Assembly: GCA_002347565.1 (NCBI GenBank)
Contig: DDXR01000034.1
Span: 12,824-49,728, forward strand
Direction: 5' to 3'
Length of the DNA stretch: 36,905 nt
Source of the DNA: a bacterium UBP2_UBA2255
GTDB taxonomy: Bacteria > Edwardsbacteria > AC1 > EtOH8
Under the pieces are notes generated by a model. That model saw nothing but the letters and a program-made list of their open reading frames with translations. It did no database searches and was not told the origin of the DNA. Of the stretch, positions 4,369-12,868 are shown piece by piece. How positions within the stretch are numbered: position 1 is the first letter of the stretch; the number at the start of each line of letters is the position of its first letter. The position numbers and the translations under genes are program-made.

Positions 4369-7300
4369 TTAGTTTCCGTCGATCCCATATCGCTTCATCA
4401 GCCTTTGGAGCTGTCGGCGCGAGATCCGTAGCCGCCGGGCGGCATACGTGATGTTGCCGTCGTCGATGCGCAGGGCCTCGATAACCTTGACCTTCCTGAC
4501 GTGATCGACCTCCTGGCGGATCGTGGTGACGGGCAGCGCCTCCTCCTGTATCTCCAGGTCGGAGGGGCGGATCTCCGTTCCCTCGGCCATGATCACCGCC
4601 CGCCGCACCACATGCTCCAGCTCGCGGATGTTGCCGGGCCAGACGTAATGCAGCAGGCATTCCCGGGCGCCGTCCGAGAAGCGCAGTCCCCGACGCTTGT
4701 GCTGGCGCTGGAACTGCTGGCGGAAATGCTCGGCCAGCAGCATGATGTCGCCGGCGCGCTCGCGCAGGGGGGGGACCCGCAGCCGCAAGACGTTCAGCCG
4801 GTAGTACAAATCCTCGCGGAACCGTCCCTCGTTGATCTCGATCTCCAGATCGCGGTTTGAGGCGCAGATCAGCCGGACGTCCACCGGCCGCGGCTCGGTG
4901 TCGCCCACCCGCCGGATCTCCCCGGCCTCGATGGCCCGCAGCAGGCGCGCCTGCACGCCCGGCGAGGCGCTGTTGACCTCGTCCAGGAACAGGGTGCCGC
5001 CCCCGGCCGCCTCGAACAGGCCGGTCTTGTCGGCGTAGGCGCCGGTGAACGCCCCCTTGACCGAGCCGAACAGCTCGGCCTCCAGAAGATTTTCGGGCAG
5101 CGAGCCGCAGTCCAGCGCCAGGAAGGTCCGGTCCCCGCGGGTCGACAGCTCATGGATGGCCCGGGCCGCCAGCTCCTTGCCGGTGCCGGTCTCGCCCTCC
5201 ATCAGCACCCGGACATCAGCCGCGGCGGCGGTCCGGACCCGCCCCAGCATCTCCCGCACGGCGGGCGAGCGGCCGATGATCCGGTCCAGCGCCGGCGTGC
5301 GGTCCGAGCGCAGCTCGCGGTTCTCTCGCCGCAGCCGTTCGAGCAGGCGGCCGCTCTCCAATACCGACCCGATGATGGCGGCCAGCGCCCGGAGGAAGTC
5401 CCGGCGCCCCGGCGAGAACGCGCCGCTCTTGAGACGGGTGTCGAGGTACAGCGCGCCGGCGGCGCCCTCCCGGAAGCACACCGGCGCCGCCACCAGCGAG
5501 CGGATGGCGTTGCGCTGCACGCTCAGCCGTGAGCTGAAGGCCTCGTCCAACTGGGCGTCGTTGGACACGATCTCGCGGCCGGTCCCGGCCGCTGCCAGCA
5601 CCGCCTCGCGCGAGAAGTCGAGCGCGTCACGCCGCGTGTCCGGGTCCAGGTTCACCTGGGCCACCAGCGCCAGCCGCGAGCGCTCGTCCAGCAGGAACAG
5701 CCCGCCCCGCTCCGCATCCAGCAGGCGCACGGCCAGACTCACCGCCGCCCCGGCGATCGCCGCCGGCTCCGTGGCGGACGCCAGCAGGCCGGTCAGCTCG
5801 TAGATCCCGTCCAGCAGTCCGGGATCGGCCGCGGGCCGGCCTGCGGCGCCCTTCAGCTGCCGGGCGGCCTCCAGCATCTGCCCGCGGACCGCCGCCAGCC
5901 TGGCAGGGGCCTGGTGCCGCTGGAAGACCGCCTCGGCCCTGGCCAGATCGGCGATCAGCCTCTCCGGAGCTGCCGGCTGGCCGTGCGACATTTCCACGGC
6001 CGCCGCCCGCAGCCAGGCCTCGGCCGCATCCAGCTCCCGGCCCAGCTCCAGGAACCGTCCGGCTGCGGAAGCGATGGCTGCTATGCCGGAAGGGTCACGG
6101 TCCAGCCGGGCCCGGACCTCGCCGTCCGCCAGGTCGCGCCAACAGCCCTCGGCCCCGTCCGCGCCGGGGCCGATCAGGCGCAGGGCGTCCGCCGCGGCCT
6201 CCCTGTTCCCCAGCGCCGCCGCCGCCAGCGCACCGCAGGCCAGGAACTCCGGCGCCAGCGCCATCGGTCGTTCCCGGGACAGCGCCAGCGCCTGCTCGAA
6301 CCAGCGGCGGGCCTCGGCCGGCCGGCCCGAATCCAGCGACACCCGGCACAGGTCCTTGAGCGCGATCAGCTCGGCGTGCGGGCTGTCGCAGGCCCGGCTG
6401 CCGTGCAGCGACCGTTCCAGCATGGCCGCGGCGGCCGCGGCGTTGCCCAGCAGGTGGTGCTCCATCGCGGCGTTGGCCAGGCAGATGGCGTGGTTGGCAT
6501 GGTCCCCGGCCTCGAGGTACAGCGCCGCCGCCTCTACCTGGCATCGCACCACCAGCTGGTGATGCCCCTGGCCGCTGTGCACCACGCCCTGCATGGCGAT
6601 CAGGTAGGCTTGGTTTTGCGGCGGAACCGGCCGGGGCAGTTCCTGGTACGCCAGGTCCAGCCAGCGCCCGGCCTCGTCCCATTGACGGCGGGCGATCTTG
6701 ACCAGCGCCATCTGCTCGCGCGCCGCTGACAGCAGCGCGGCAGGCAGGCCGTCATCGAGCAGGCGCAGGCATTCCACCAGCGCGGCCTCGGCCTCGTCTG
6801 CCTGCTGCGAGTGCCACAGGGCATAGCTCAGCAACAGCAGCGCCGGCCCCAAGGCGTCCGTCCTGCCCGCCTCCCGGTACCGTTGGACCGACAACCGGGC
6901 CCAGCAAGCCATCCGCGTCCAGTCGTTCATCTGGAGCGCCAGGTGCGAGAGATCCTCGCCGGCCTCGGCGGCTGACAGGTCGCCGGCGCCGCCGGCGGCG
7001 ACCGCTTCCAGCAATTCGGGCGGATACTCGCGGCCGGCGCCGGGCCTGCTCCCGATGCCGGCACGGCAGACGCCGAGCCGGCGTTCCGCACCCGGCCCGG
7101 CCGTCCGCCGTGCCAGGTCCATCGCCGCCAGGGCTTCCTCCCTGCAGCCGACCCTGGCCAGGTACCTGCCCGCTTCCAGCGCGGTTTCCCACCCCAGCCC
7201 CGGGACGTCCGAAAGCAGCGACCACAGGCGTCCTGCCTGTCGCGCGCGACCCATCCTGGCCGACAGCCGCAACAGGCCGGCGCCCGTCGTCAGCGTTTCC

Positions 7301-8772
7301 TCCGGCGATAGCCGCCCGGACCCGAGCAGGACGGTCCCGAAGTGCAGGATCGCCTCTGCGTCGCGCGCCCGTTCTGCCCCGGCCAGCAGCGAGCGGACCC
7401 GCGCCTCCCAGTCAGCGCCGCCAGGCGCCGGCAGTTTCCGGTCCGCATGGATGGCCGGCCAGTCGAACCGCCACCCGTCGCTGGCCGGCTCGATCCAGCC
7501 GCGCTCCCGGTACATCCCCAGGCCGGCGGCGACGGCCCCGGCATCTCCGGCGGTCAGTTCGAACAGCAGACGGGCCATGGCCGCGGCGTCCCTGGCCGGG
7601 ACGCCGGGGAACGCACGTTCCACCAGCCTTCCCAGTTCCCCGCTTGCCAGCGGGCCCAGCCGTATGACATCAGGGCCGTCCGGGGCGCGATCAGAGGCCT
7701 GGGCGATCAGAACCGAGGCCGCGGGAAGCTGCCGGCGGATCGCGCGGGCGTCAGCGATCCCTCCGGAGACCAACACGACGGCGCCGGCCGGGACCGCGCT
7801 CCAGGGGACGGAATCGGCGGCCGGCGCCTCCAGCAGGAGGCACGCCCGCCCCTCCAGCTGGAGGATGAACCGCAGCTCCCTCAGGAACCGGCCGCCGCCG
7901 GATCCCGCGACCAATGTCAGGGGGGTTCCAGACCGGACAGCCGCCAGGGCTTTTTTGATCTCTTCGCCCCGGCCCGTGAACGGAGGTTCGCACCAGCCGC
8001 AACCGGTGCGTCCCCAGCCGGCGTGAGCGAGCGCCTCGGTGACGCGTCCGGCATCGGCAAATCGGGCCTCCGGCGCGAACCGCAGCATCCGTGTCAGGAT
8101 CTCGGCTGTCCGGGGGTCGAGCGCGGGGCCGGGCGCTGCGCACCAGGCGGCGTCCGGGTCAAGCACCTCGGCCGGGGCTGGCGGCCGCAGCCCCAGCGCA
8201 TGCCAGATGACCAGGCCCAGGGCATAGACATCCGCCCGCGGCGACGGGCCGCCCTGCCCCGCGAGCAGTTCCGGCGCGGCGAAGGCCATGGTGCCGCGGA
8301 AACCGCCGCGGTCCGTCTCCCCGCCCCGGACGGACATCCCCAGGTCGATCAGCCTTGCGCTCTCGCCCTCGACCAGGACGTGTTCGGGCTTGAGGTCGCC
8401 GTGAACGATGCCCGCCCGGTGCAGGTGGGACAGTGTCCCGGCCAGGCCCGACCAAACCGCCATCAGCTGCCCGGGCGCAAGCCGCTGGCTGCCGATGGCC
8501 TGGCCCGGGCAGTGCTCCGTCGCCAGCACCGCCAAATCAGGGAAGCGATGCAAGTCGCGCACTGCCACCAGGCCGGGATGACTGTGGCGGTGGAGCAGGA
8601 TGCACTCGCGGACCAGCGACGGGATATCGGGCGAGGCCTTGAGCACGACCGGCGACCCGGCCAGCAGGTCGTCCGCCAGGAACACCGCGGCCGTGCCGCC
8701 GCCGCCCAGCTCGCGCACCACCCGGTAGCGCCAGCCCAGCAGGCGGTGAATGTCGTCGGGACGAATGATCAC
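4369..8772 (-). CDS. Ser/Thr protein kinase - TPR - GAF - sigma54 activator fusion
   Basis: A 1467-residue regulator. Kinase about 13-250: VLK (Lys45), catalytic loop HGDLKPEH (124-131, unusual for HRDLKPEN), DLG (143-145) for DFG, and APE. Next a degenerate ATPase (about 265-450): FTGRGEEIKK, then GSGGGRFLREL where a GKT/S P-loop should be. A long helical TPR-like region spans about 450-950. GAF about 985-1140. Sigma54 AAA+ from 1165: Walker A GETGTGKE (1193-1200), the sigma54-contacting GAFTGA loop (1240-1245), Walker B LFLDE. A Fis-type helix-turn-helix is at the C-terminus. The frame opens to an ATG at 8874, but that start would lie upstream of a good promoter and inside a hairpin; the GTG at 8772 fits the promoter. 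Known: such activators remodel sigma54 polymerase at distant sites. Inference: it controls the peptide gene just downstream. Confidence 0.9.
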   Translation of the reverse strand: MIIRPDDIHRLLGWRYRVVRELGGGGTAAVFLADDLLAGSPVVLKASPDIPSLVRECILLHRHSHPGLVAVRDLHRFPDLAVLATEHCPGQAIGSQRLAPGQLMAVWSGLAGTLSHLHRAGIVHGDLKPEHVLVEGESARLIDLGMSVRGGETDRGGFRGTMAFAAPELLAGQGGPSPRADVYALGLVIWHALGLRPPAPAEVLDPDAAWCAAPGPALDPRTAEILTRMLRFAPEARFADAGRVTEALAHAGWGRTGCGWCEPPFTGRGEEIKKALAAVRSGTPLTLVAGSGGGRFLRELRFILQLEGRACLLLEAPAADSVPWSAVPAGAVVLVSGGIADARAIRRQLPAASVLIAQASDRAPDGPDVIRLGPLASGELGRLVERAFPGVPARDAAAMARLLFELTAGDAGAVAAGLGMYRERGWIEPASDGWRFDWPAIHADRKLPAPGGADWEARVRSLLAGAERARDAEAILHFGTVLLGSGRLSPEETLTTGAGLLRLSARMGRARQAGRLWSLLSDVPGLGWETALEAGRYLARVGCREEALAAMDLARRTAGPGAERRLGVCRAGIGSRPGAGREYPPELLEAVAAGGAGDLSAAEAGEDLSHLALQMNDWTRMACWARLSVQRYREAGRTDALGPALLLLSYALWHSQQADEAEAALVECLRLLDDGLPAALLSAAREQMALVKIARRQWDEAGRWLDLAYQELPRPVPPQNQAYLIAMQGVVHSGQGHHQLVVRCQVEAAALYLEAGDHANHAICLANAAMEHHLLGNAAAAAAMLERSLHGSRACDSPHAELIALKDLCRVSLDSGRPAEARRWFEQALALSRERPMALAPEFLACGALAAAALGNREAAADALRLIGPGADGAEGCWRDLADGEVRARLDRDPSGIAAIASAAGRFLELGRELDAAEAWLRAAAVEMSHGQPAAPERLIADLARAEAVFQRHQAPARLAAVRGQMLEAARQLKGAAGRPAADPGLLDGIYELTGLLASATEPAAIAGAAVSLAVRLLDAERGGLFLLDERSRLALVAQVNLDPDTRRDALDFSREAVLAAAGTGREIVSNDAQLDEAFSSRLSVQRNAIRSLVAAPVCFREGAAGALYLDTRLKSGAFSPGRRDFLRALAAIIGSVLESGRLLERLRRENRELRSDRTPALDRIIGRSPAVREMLGRVRTAAAADVRVLMEGETGTGKELAARAIHELSTRGDRTFLALDCGSLPENLLEAELFGSVKGAFTGAYADKTGLFEAAGGGTLFLDEVNSASPGVQARLLRAIEAGEIRRVGDTEPRPVDVRLICASNRDLEIEINEGRFREDLYYRLNVLRLRVPPLRERAGDIMLLAEHFRQQFQRQHKRRGLRFSDGARECLLHYVWPGNIRELEHVVRRAVIMAEGTEIRPSDLEIQEEALPVTTIRQEVDHVRKVKVIEALRIDDGNITYAARRLRISRRQLQRLMKRYGIDGN

Positions 8773-8802
8773 GGGCTCGATCGCTTGCTGCTCATGGGAG
8801 GA

Positions 8803-8831
8803 ATGATACCACGGGGGCGGGGGGCGGTCAA
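8803..8831 (-). promoter_or_regulatory. Sigma70-type promoter of the kinase-sigma54 regulator gene
   Basis: TTGACC (8831-8826), exactly 17 bases, then TATCAT (8808-8803) on the minus strand. The predicted start near 8796 leaves about 24 bases to the GTG at 8772 and rules out the upstream ATG at 8874 as the main start. Confidence 0.6.
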
Positions 8832-8862
8832 GGCGAAAGATTCGGGGTCGGTAAACGGGGAA

Positions 8863-8885
8863 GGCCCGGATCATCGATCCGGGCC
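8863..8885 (-). terminator. Hairpin between the ABC exporter and regulator genes
   Basis: Perfect 10-bp arms ggcccggatc (8863-8872) and gatccgggcc (8876-8885) with a 3-base loop. On the minus strand it is followed by TTCCCCGTTT, a poor T-run but usual for GC-rich genomes. It probably ends the ABC gene transcript ahead of the regulator's own promoter. Confidence 0.45.
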
Positions 8886-8937
8886 CATCCTCCGCACCCG
8901 TCGCCCTAATACGATCGCCCGATGGTATGTCTTCGCT

Positions 8938-10683
8938 TCAGCCGCTCTGCTCCGCACCACGGTGCATCAGATCGTGGTAGTAACCGTTACGCTCCATCAA
9001 CTCTTCGTGTAATCCCGAATCGGCCAACCGGCCAGCATTCATCACGAACACCTTCTGGGCCCGCTGGGCGACGGAGGGATGGTGCGTGATCAGAATCACG
9101 ATCCGGTCCCGGAAGGCGCGCAATACGTTGTCAAGTACCCGGCGCTCGGTGTCGGGATCAAGGGACGCCGTGGCCTCGTCGAGGATCAGCACGTCGCCGC
9201 CCTTGAGGAACAGCCGCGCCAAGATCAGCCGCTGGATCTGGCCGTCGCTGAGGCCGAGGCCTCCCTCGCCCAATCTGGTCTCGAACCCCCGTTCCGTCGT
9301 CATGATGAACTCCTCGGCGACTGCCCGGCGGCTGGCGGCCTCGATTTCACCGGACCCGGCCTCCGGGCGTCCGATGCGGATGTTGTCGCCGATCGTCTCC
9401 GAGAACAGGAAATCTGAGATCGACGCCACCGTCACCTTACCCCGGATGTAGGACACCGGCAACGTGCCGTAGGCCCTGCCATCGAAGCTGCACTGGCCCT
9501 GTTGCGGCGCATACAGGCCGGCGATGATGCCGGCCAAGGTTGATTTGCCTGCTCCGGAGCCACCGACGATGGCACAGACTTCCCCGGCCGTACAGTCGAG
9601 GGAAACATCGCTGACCGCCATGGTCTGGTCAGGGTATTGGTAGCTGACGTTGCTAAGCTGCAATTGGGTGACCCGTTCGGGCGATTCCGCCGGCACCTCG
9701 CCACCTTCATCCTCGTCGGGCAACGCCGTGTATTCTTTGAGGCGGTCGATCGTCCCGGCGGCCATCGACAGCTTGCCGCCGATGTTCGCCACCCGGCTCA
9801 ATGGGCCGACGAAGAGCGTGGCGTAGAGACTGAGCGCCGACCATTGGCCCAGCGTGATCTCCCCTCGCAACACCATGTACCCGCCCAGCAGGAACACTCC
9901 CACCGTTGGCAGGTACTCCACGAACGCTTCCTGCAACATCGAGGGATAGAACTCCGCGACCGACACGGCGACGCTCGCCTTCAGGTACTCTTCATAGCGC
10001 TGGCGGTACACTATCATCCGGTAGCGGTGGGCCAGCCACAGCTTAAGCGAGCGCAGCCCGGCCAGGGTCTCGTAGCGGAAGGTCTCGATGTCACAGTGCT
10101 GTTCCCGCACGGCGAAGATGCGGTGCTGCAGACGGTCGTAGTACCGCTTGACCATCACGTAGATCGGATAGAACACCGCGAACATCGCCACCGCGATCCA
10201 GACATTGACAGTCAGCGCGTACACCAGCACCCACAGCATGGTGGTCAGGTTGCTGACGAACTGGCAGGTGACATGCTGGTAGAATCCGATGACGCCGTCG
10301 GTGTCCTGCTTGATGCGGTTTGCGTGGTAGCTTCCCGGTTTCCCCGACAACAGCTGCAGTGGCGCGGAGAGGATCTTCTTAAGCATACTGTTGTCCAGGG
10401 CGAAGGTCAGGGTCAGCCGAACCTTCTCCTGGTAGCGGTTGATCACATACTGCAGGCCGATGATGGCCGCCATGTTGACGAACATCAGCGCGGTGAACCG
10501 CAGCAGCGCCGGCATACTGCGGCCGGGCACGATCACGTCGATGAAGTGCTTGGTGTAGAGCGGTAGCGCATTGTACAGGCAGTCGATGGCCACCTGTAGC
10601 AGAATGACCAGTGCGACCGCGCCGGCATGGTGCCTGACCAGTTCGCGGAAAAAGCTGGAGACGCGACGGATCTCTACTATCAT
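8938..10683 (-). CDS. ABC exporter, membrane and ATPase domains fused, no C39 peptidase
   Basis: A 581-residue half-transporter. The N-terminal ~310 residues hold about six membrane segments (for example GAVALVILLQVAIDCLYNAL, the stretch starting LTTMLWVLVYALTVN, and LPTVGVFLLGGYMVL). The ATPase follows: Walker A GGSGAGKS (374-381), signature LSDGQ (478-482, Asp for the usual Gly), Walker B VLILDE, His534. The Q-loop position reads ASISDFLF where VPQxPFLF is expected, so the Gln is missing. Known: this family exports lipids, drugs or peptides. No N-terminal C39 peptidase domain is present, unlike classic double-glycine peptide exporters. The start ATG has only a weak ribosome binding site. 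Base composition looks less GC-rich than the flanks. It may export the peptide encoded at 3939-4034; that is inferred from proximity. Confidence 0.9.
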   Translation of the reverse strand: MIVEIRRVSSFFRELVRHHAGAVALVILLQVAIDCLYNALPLYTKHFIDVIVPGRSMPALLRFTALMFVNMAAIIGLQYVINRYQEKVRLTLTFALDNSMLKKILSAPLQLLSGKPGSYHANRIKQDTDGVIGFYQHVTCQFVSNLTTMLWVLVYALTVNVWIAVAMFAVFYPIYVMVKRYYDRLQHRIFAVREQHCDIETFRYETLAGLRSLKLWLAHRYRMIVYRQRYEEYLKASVAVSVAEFYPSMLQEAFVEYLPTVGVFLLGGYMVLRGEITLGQWSALSLYATLFVGPLSRVANIGGKLSMAAGTIDRLKEYTALPDEDEGGEVPAESPERVTQLQLSNVSYQYPDQTMAVSDVSLDCTAGEVCAIVGGSGAGKSTLAGIIAGLYAPQQGQCSFDGRAYGTLPVSYIRGKVTVASISDFLFSETIGDNIRIGRPEAGSGEIEAASRRAVAEEFIMTTERGFETRLGEGGLGLSDGQIQRLILARLFLKGGDVLILDEATASLDPDTERRVLDNVLRAFRDRIVILITHHPSVAQRAQKVFVMNAGRLADSGLHEELMERNGYYHDLMHRGAEQSG

Positions 10684-10735
10684 GTCGGTGATCCCATTTG
10701 GCGATCGATTGCTGGTGCTGTAATGACGGTGCGTC

Positions 10736-12274
10736 TCACTGCCCCCACACGTTGCGGTCCAGCGAGCGGTACTGGATGGCCTCGGCGATGTGGCCGCTGG
10801 CGATGCGTTCCGTGCCTTCCAGGTCGGCGATGGTGCGGGCGACCTTCAGGATCCGGTCGTAGGCCCGGGCCGACAGGCCGAAGCGGTCGATCGCCGTGCG
10901 CAGCAGGTCCTCGCTGGCCCCGTCGATCTCGCAGCAGCGCCGGATGTCGCGCGACTGCAGGTGGGCGTTGCAGAACATGTGCTTGCGGCCGGCGAACCGC
11001 CGCAGCTGCACCGCCCTGGCCTCGTCCACCCGGGCCTGGATGGCGGCCGAGGGCTCGCCGGCCTCCCTGTCGGACAGCTCCTTGTACCTGAGCGCCGGCA
11101 CCTCGATGTGGATGTCGATCCGGTCCAGCAGCGGCCCCGACACCCGGGCCAGGTACTTCTGGATCGCGGTCGGGCTGCAGGTGCACTCGTGGCCGGGGTC
11201 AGTGTAGAACCCGCAGGGGCAGGGGTTCATGGCGCCGGCCAGCATGAACGAGGCCGGAAATGTCAGCGACATGGCGGCCCGCGAGATGGTGACCCGGCCG
11301 TCCTCCAGGGGCTGGCGCAGCACCTCCAGCACGTTCTTGCTGAACTCCGGGAGCTCGTCCAGGAACAGCACGCCGTGGTGGGCCAGCGACACCTCGCCCG
11401 GCCGGGGATGGGCGCCGCCGCCGATCAGCCCGGCGTCGCTGATGGTGTGGTGGGGCGAGCGGAAGGGCCGGGTGGCCACCAGCGCCGTGTCGGGCGGCAG
11501 CATGCCGGCCACGCTGTGGATCTTTGTTGTCTCCAGCGCCTCGTCCAGCGAGAGGCGCGGCATGATGGTGGGCAGGCGACGCGCCAGCATCGTCTTGCCT
11601 GAGCCGGGCGGCCCGATCATCAGGATGTTGTGCCCGCCGGCGGCCGCCACTTCCAGCGCCCGCTTGACATGGGCCTGCCCCTTGACGTCGGAGAAATCGA
11701 CCGGGTAGCGCGCCGAGGCCGCGAACACCGCGTCCAAGTCGACGGTATACGGCCCGATGGCCAAGCTGCCGCCGAGGAAGTCCGCCGCCTGCCGCAGCGA
11801 ATCGACGGGATGGACGTCCAGACCGACGACCATGGCCGCCTCCTTGGCGTTGCCGCGCGGCACGATCAGCGACCGCAGCCCGGCCTCGCGCACGGCCAGC
11901 GCGATCGGGAGGCAGCCCCGCACCGGTCGCAGGCTCCCGTCCAGCGACAGCTCGCCCAGGATCGCCGTCGTTTCGAACAGTGATGAAATCACCTGGTCGT
12001 GGGCGGCCAGCGTGCCCAGGGCGATCGGCAGGTCAAAGGCCGAGCCCTCCTTCTTGACGTCGGCCGGCGCCAGGTTGACCGTGATCCGCTTGAGGGGGAA
12101 CGTGAAGCCGGAGTTCTTGATCGCGGCTTCCACCCGCTCCCGCGATTCCTTGACCGCGTTGTCGGGCAGCCCCACGATAGTGAACCCCGGCACATTGGCA
12201 CCCAGGTCGGTCTCGATCTCCACCAGGTAGGCGTCGATGCCCAGCACCGCCGCCGACAGCACCTTCGAAAGCAT
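10736..12274 (-). CDS. comM: YifB/ComM-family Mg-chelatase-like AAA+ ATPase
   Basis: A 512-residue product of normal length for the family. The N-terminal part (VLGIDAYLVEIETDLGANVP, then FTIVGLPDNAVKESRERV) is the Lon-S5-like fold of ComM. The AAA+ core has Walker A GPPGSGKTMLARRLP and Walker B LFLDELPEFSKNVLEVLRQP, and a cysteine-bearing insert (CPCGFYTDPGHECTC) typical of the family. Known: ComM is a hexameric helicase that promotes branch migration during natural transformation; in many bacteria its role is not shown. An SD-like GGAGTGAGG precedes the ATG. The stop is 52 bases before the ABC exporter start. Confidence 0.93.
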   Translation of the reverse strand: MLSKVLSAAVLGIDAYLVEIETDLGANVPGFTIVGLPDNAVKESRERVEAAIKNSGFTFPLKRITVNLAPADVKKEGSAFDLPIALGTLAAHDQVISSLFETTAILGELSLDGSLRPVRGCLPIALAVREAGLRSLIVPRGNAKEAAMVVGLDVHPVDSLRQAADFLGGSLAIGPYTVDLDAVFAASARYPVDFSDVKGQAHVKRALEVAAAGGHNILMIGPPGSGKTMLARRLPTIMPRLSLDEALETTKIHSVAGMLPPDTALVATRPFRSPHHTISDAGLIGGGAHPRPGEVSLAHHGVLFLDELPEFSKNVLEVLRQPLEDGRVTISRAAMSLTFPASFMLAGAMNPCPCGFYTDPGHECTCSPTAIQKYLARVSGPLLDRIDIHIEVPALRYKELSDREAGEPSAAIQARVDEARAVQLRRFAGRKHMFCNAHLQSRDIRRCCEIDGASEDLLRTAIDRFGLSARAYDRILKVARTIADLEGTERIASGHIAEAIQYRSLDRNVWGQ

Positions 12275-12361
12275 GGCCTCACTCCGTTCCGTACGTATTC
12301 ACACAACTCTGGCGTGCCTGTCGCACGACAATGACATCACGAACACTATCGCAGGATCATC

Positions 12362-12853
12362 TCAGTAGTTGAAATCGTGCTCGCCGACTTTGATAATCGT
12401 GGTGCTCGTTTCATCCGGTCGCGACTTTCGCACTTCGATAAGGTTGAGAACATCGTATCCGCGGTGCGCAAGGAATCCGATGATCGCATCGTTGTTCGGA
12501 TGGACCCAGTTGTAAAGTGTGCCGTTGCCGAGGTCCTTGGCGATCTGTTCGGCCAGTTCGTAAAGGCGTGTTGCAATTTTTTTCCTGCGGTATCCGGGCA
12601 ACACGTACATCGATTCCGCCCAGGCGACGTCGCCGTCAGTTCTGCAAACAATGAACCCGATCGTTTCGTTCGACTCGTTCTGGGCGATGAAAACCGGATA
12701 GTTCCTGTCGAGATGCCCCTGCAATTCCTTACCAGCTTCGTTCTCCGTGGCATGGCAACCATGGCCCCGGAATTGTGCTATTTCCTCCCGGAACTTAACC
12801 ACCAAGGGCGCGATGCCGGGAATATCAGCTGCTATCGCCTGGCGGATCAACAT
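12362..12853 (-). CDS. GNAT-family N-acetyltransferase
   Basis: A 163-residue product from the ATG at 12853. GNAT landmarks: an N-terminal strand (LIRQAIAADIPGIAPLV), AWAESMYVLPGYRRKKIATR carrying the acetyl-CoA-binding R/Q-x-x-G/K-x-A/G type turn, then NWVHPNNDAIIGFLAHRGYD as the late strand-helix. It would transfer an acetyl group from acetyl-CoA to an amine; the substrate cannot be told. The sequence is visibly less GC-rich than its neighbours on both sides, and it interrupts the otherwise compact order between comM and the DUF3857 genes, suggesting a later arrival. No clear ribosome binding site. Confidence 0.85.
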   Translation of the reverse strand: MLIRQAIAADIPGIAPLVVKFREEIAQFRGHGCHATENEAGKELQGHLDRNYPVFIAQNESNETIGFIVCRTDGDVAWAESMYVLPGYRRKKIATRLYELAEQIAKDLGNGTLYNWVHPNNDAIIGFLAHRGYDVLNLIEVRKSRPDETSTTIIKVGEHDFNY

Positions 12854-12868
12854 AATCAATGCTGTCCA

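Noticed and set aside
8773..8874. Start of the kinase-sigma54 gene at the ATG at 8874
   Set aside because: This would place a good TTGACC-17-TATCAT promoter and a terminator-like hairpin inside the coding sequence, and the extra 34 residues look non-coding. The GTG at 8772 fits better.
12312..12330. A TGTCGCAC word upstream of comM, as in the palindromes at 4185 and 4276
   Set aside because: The second half-site is not at the N4 spacing (the local palindrome is only TGTCG-CA-CGACA) and there is no sigma54 -24/-12 element before comM.
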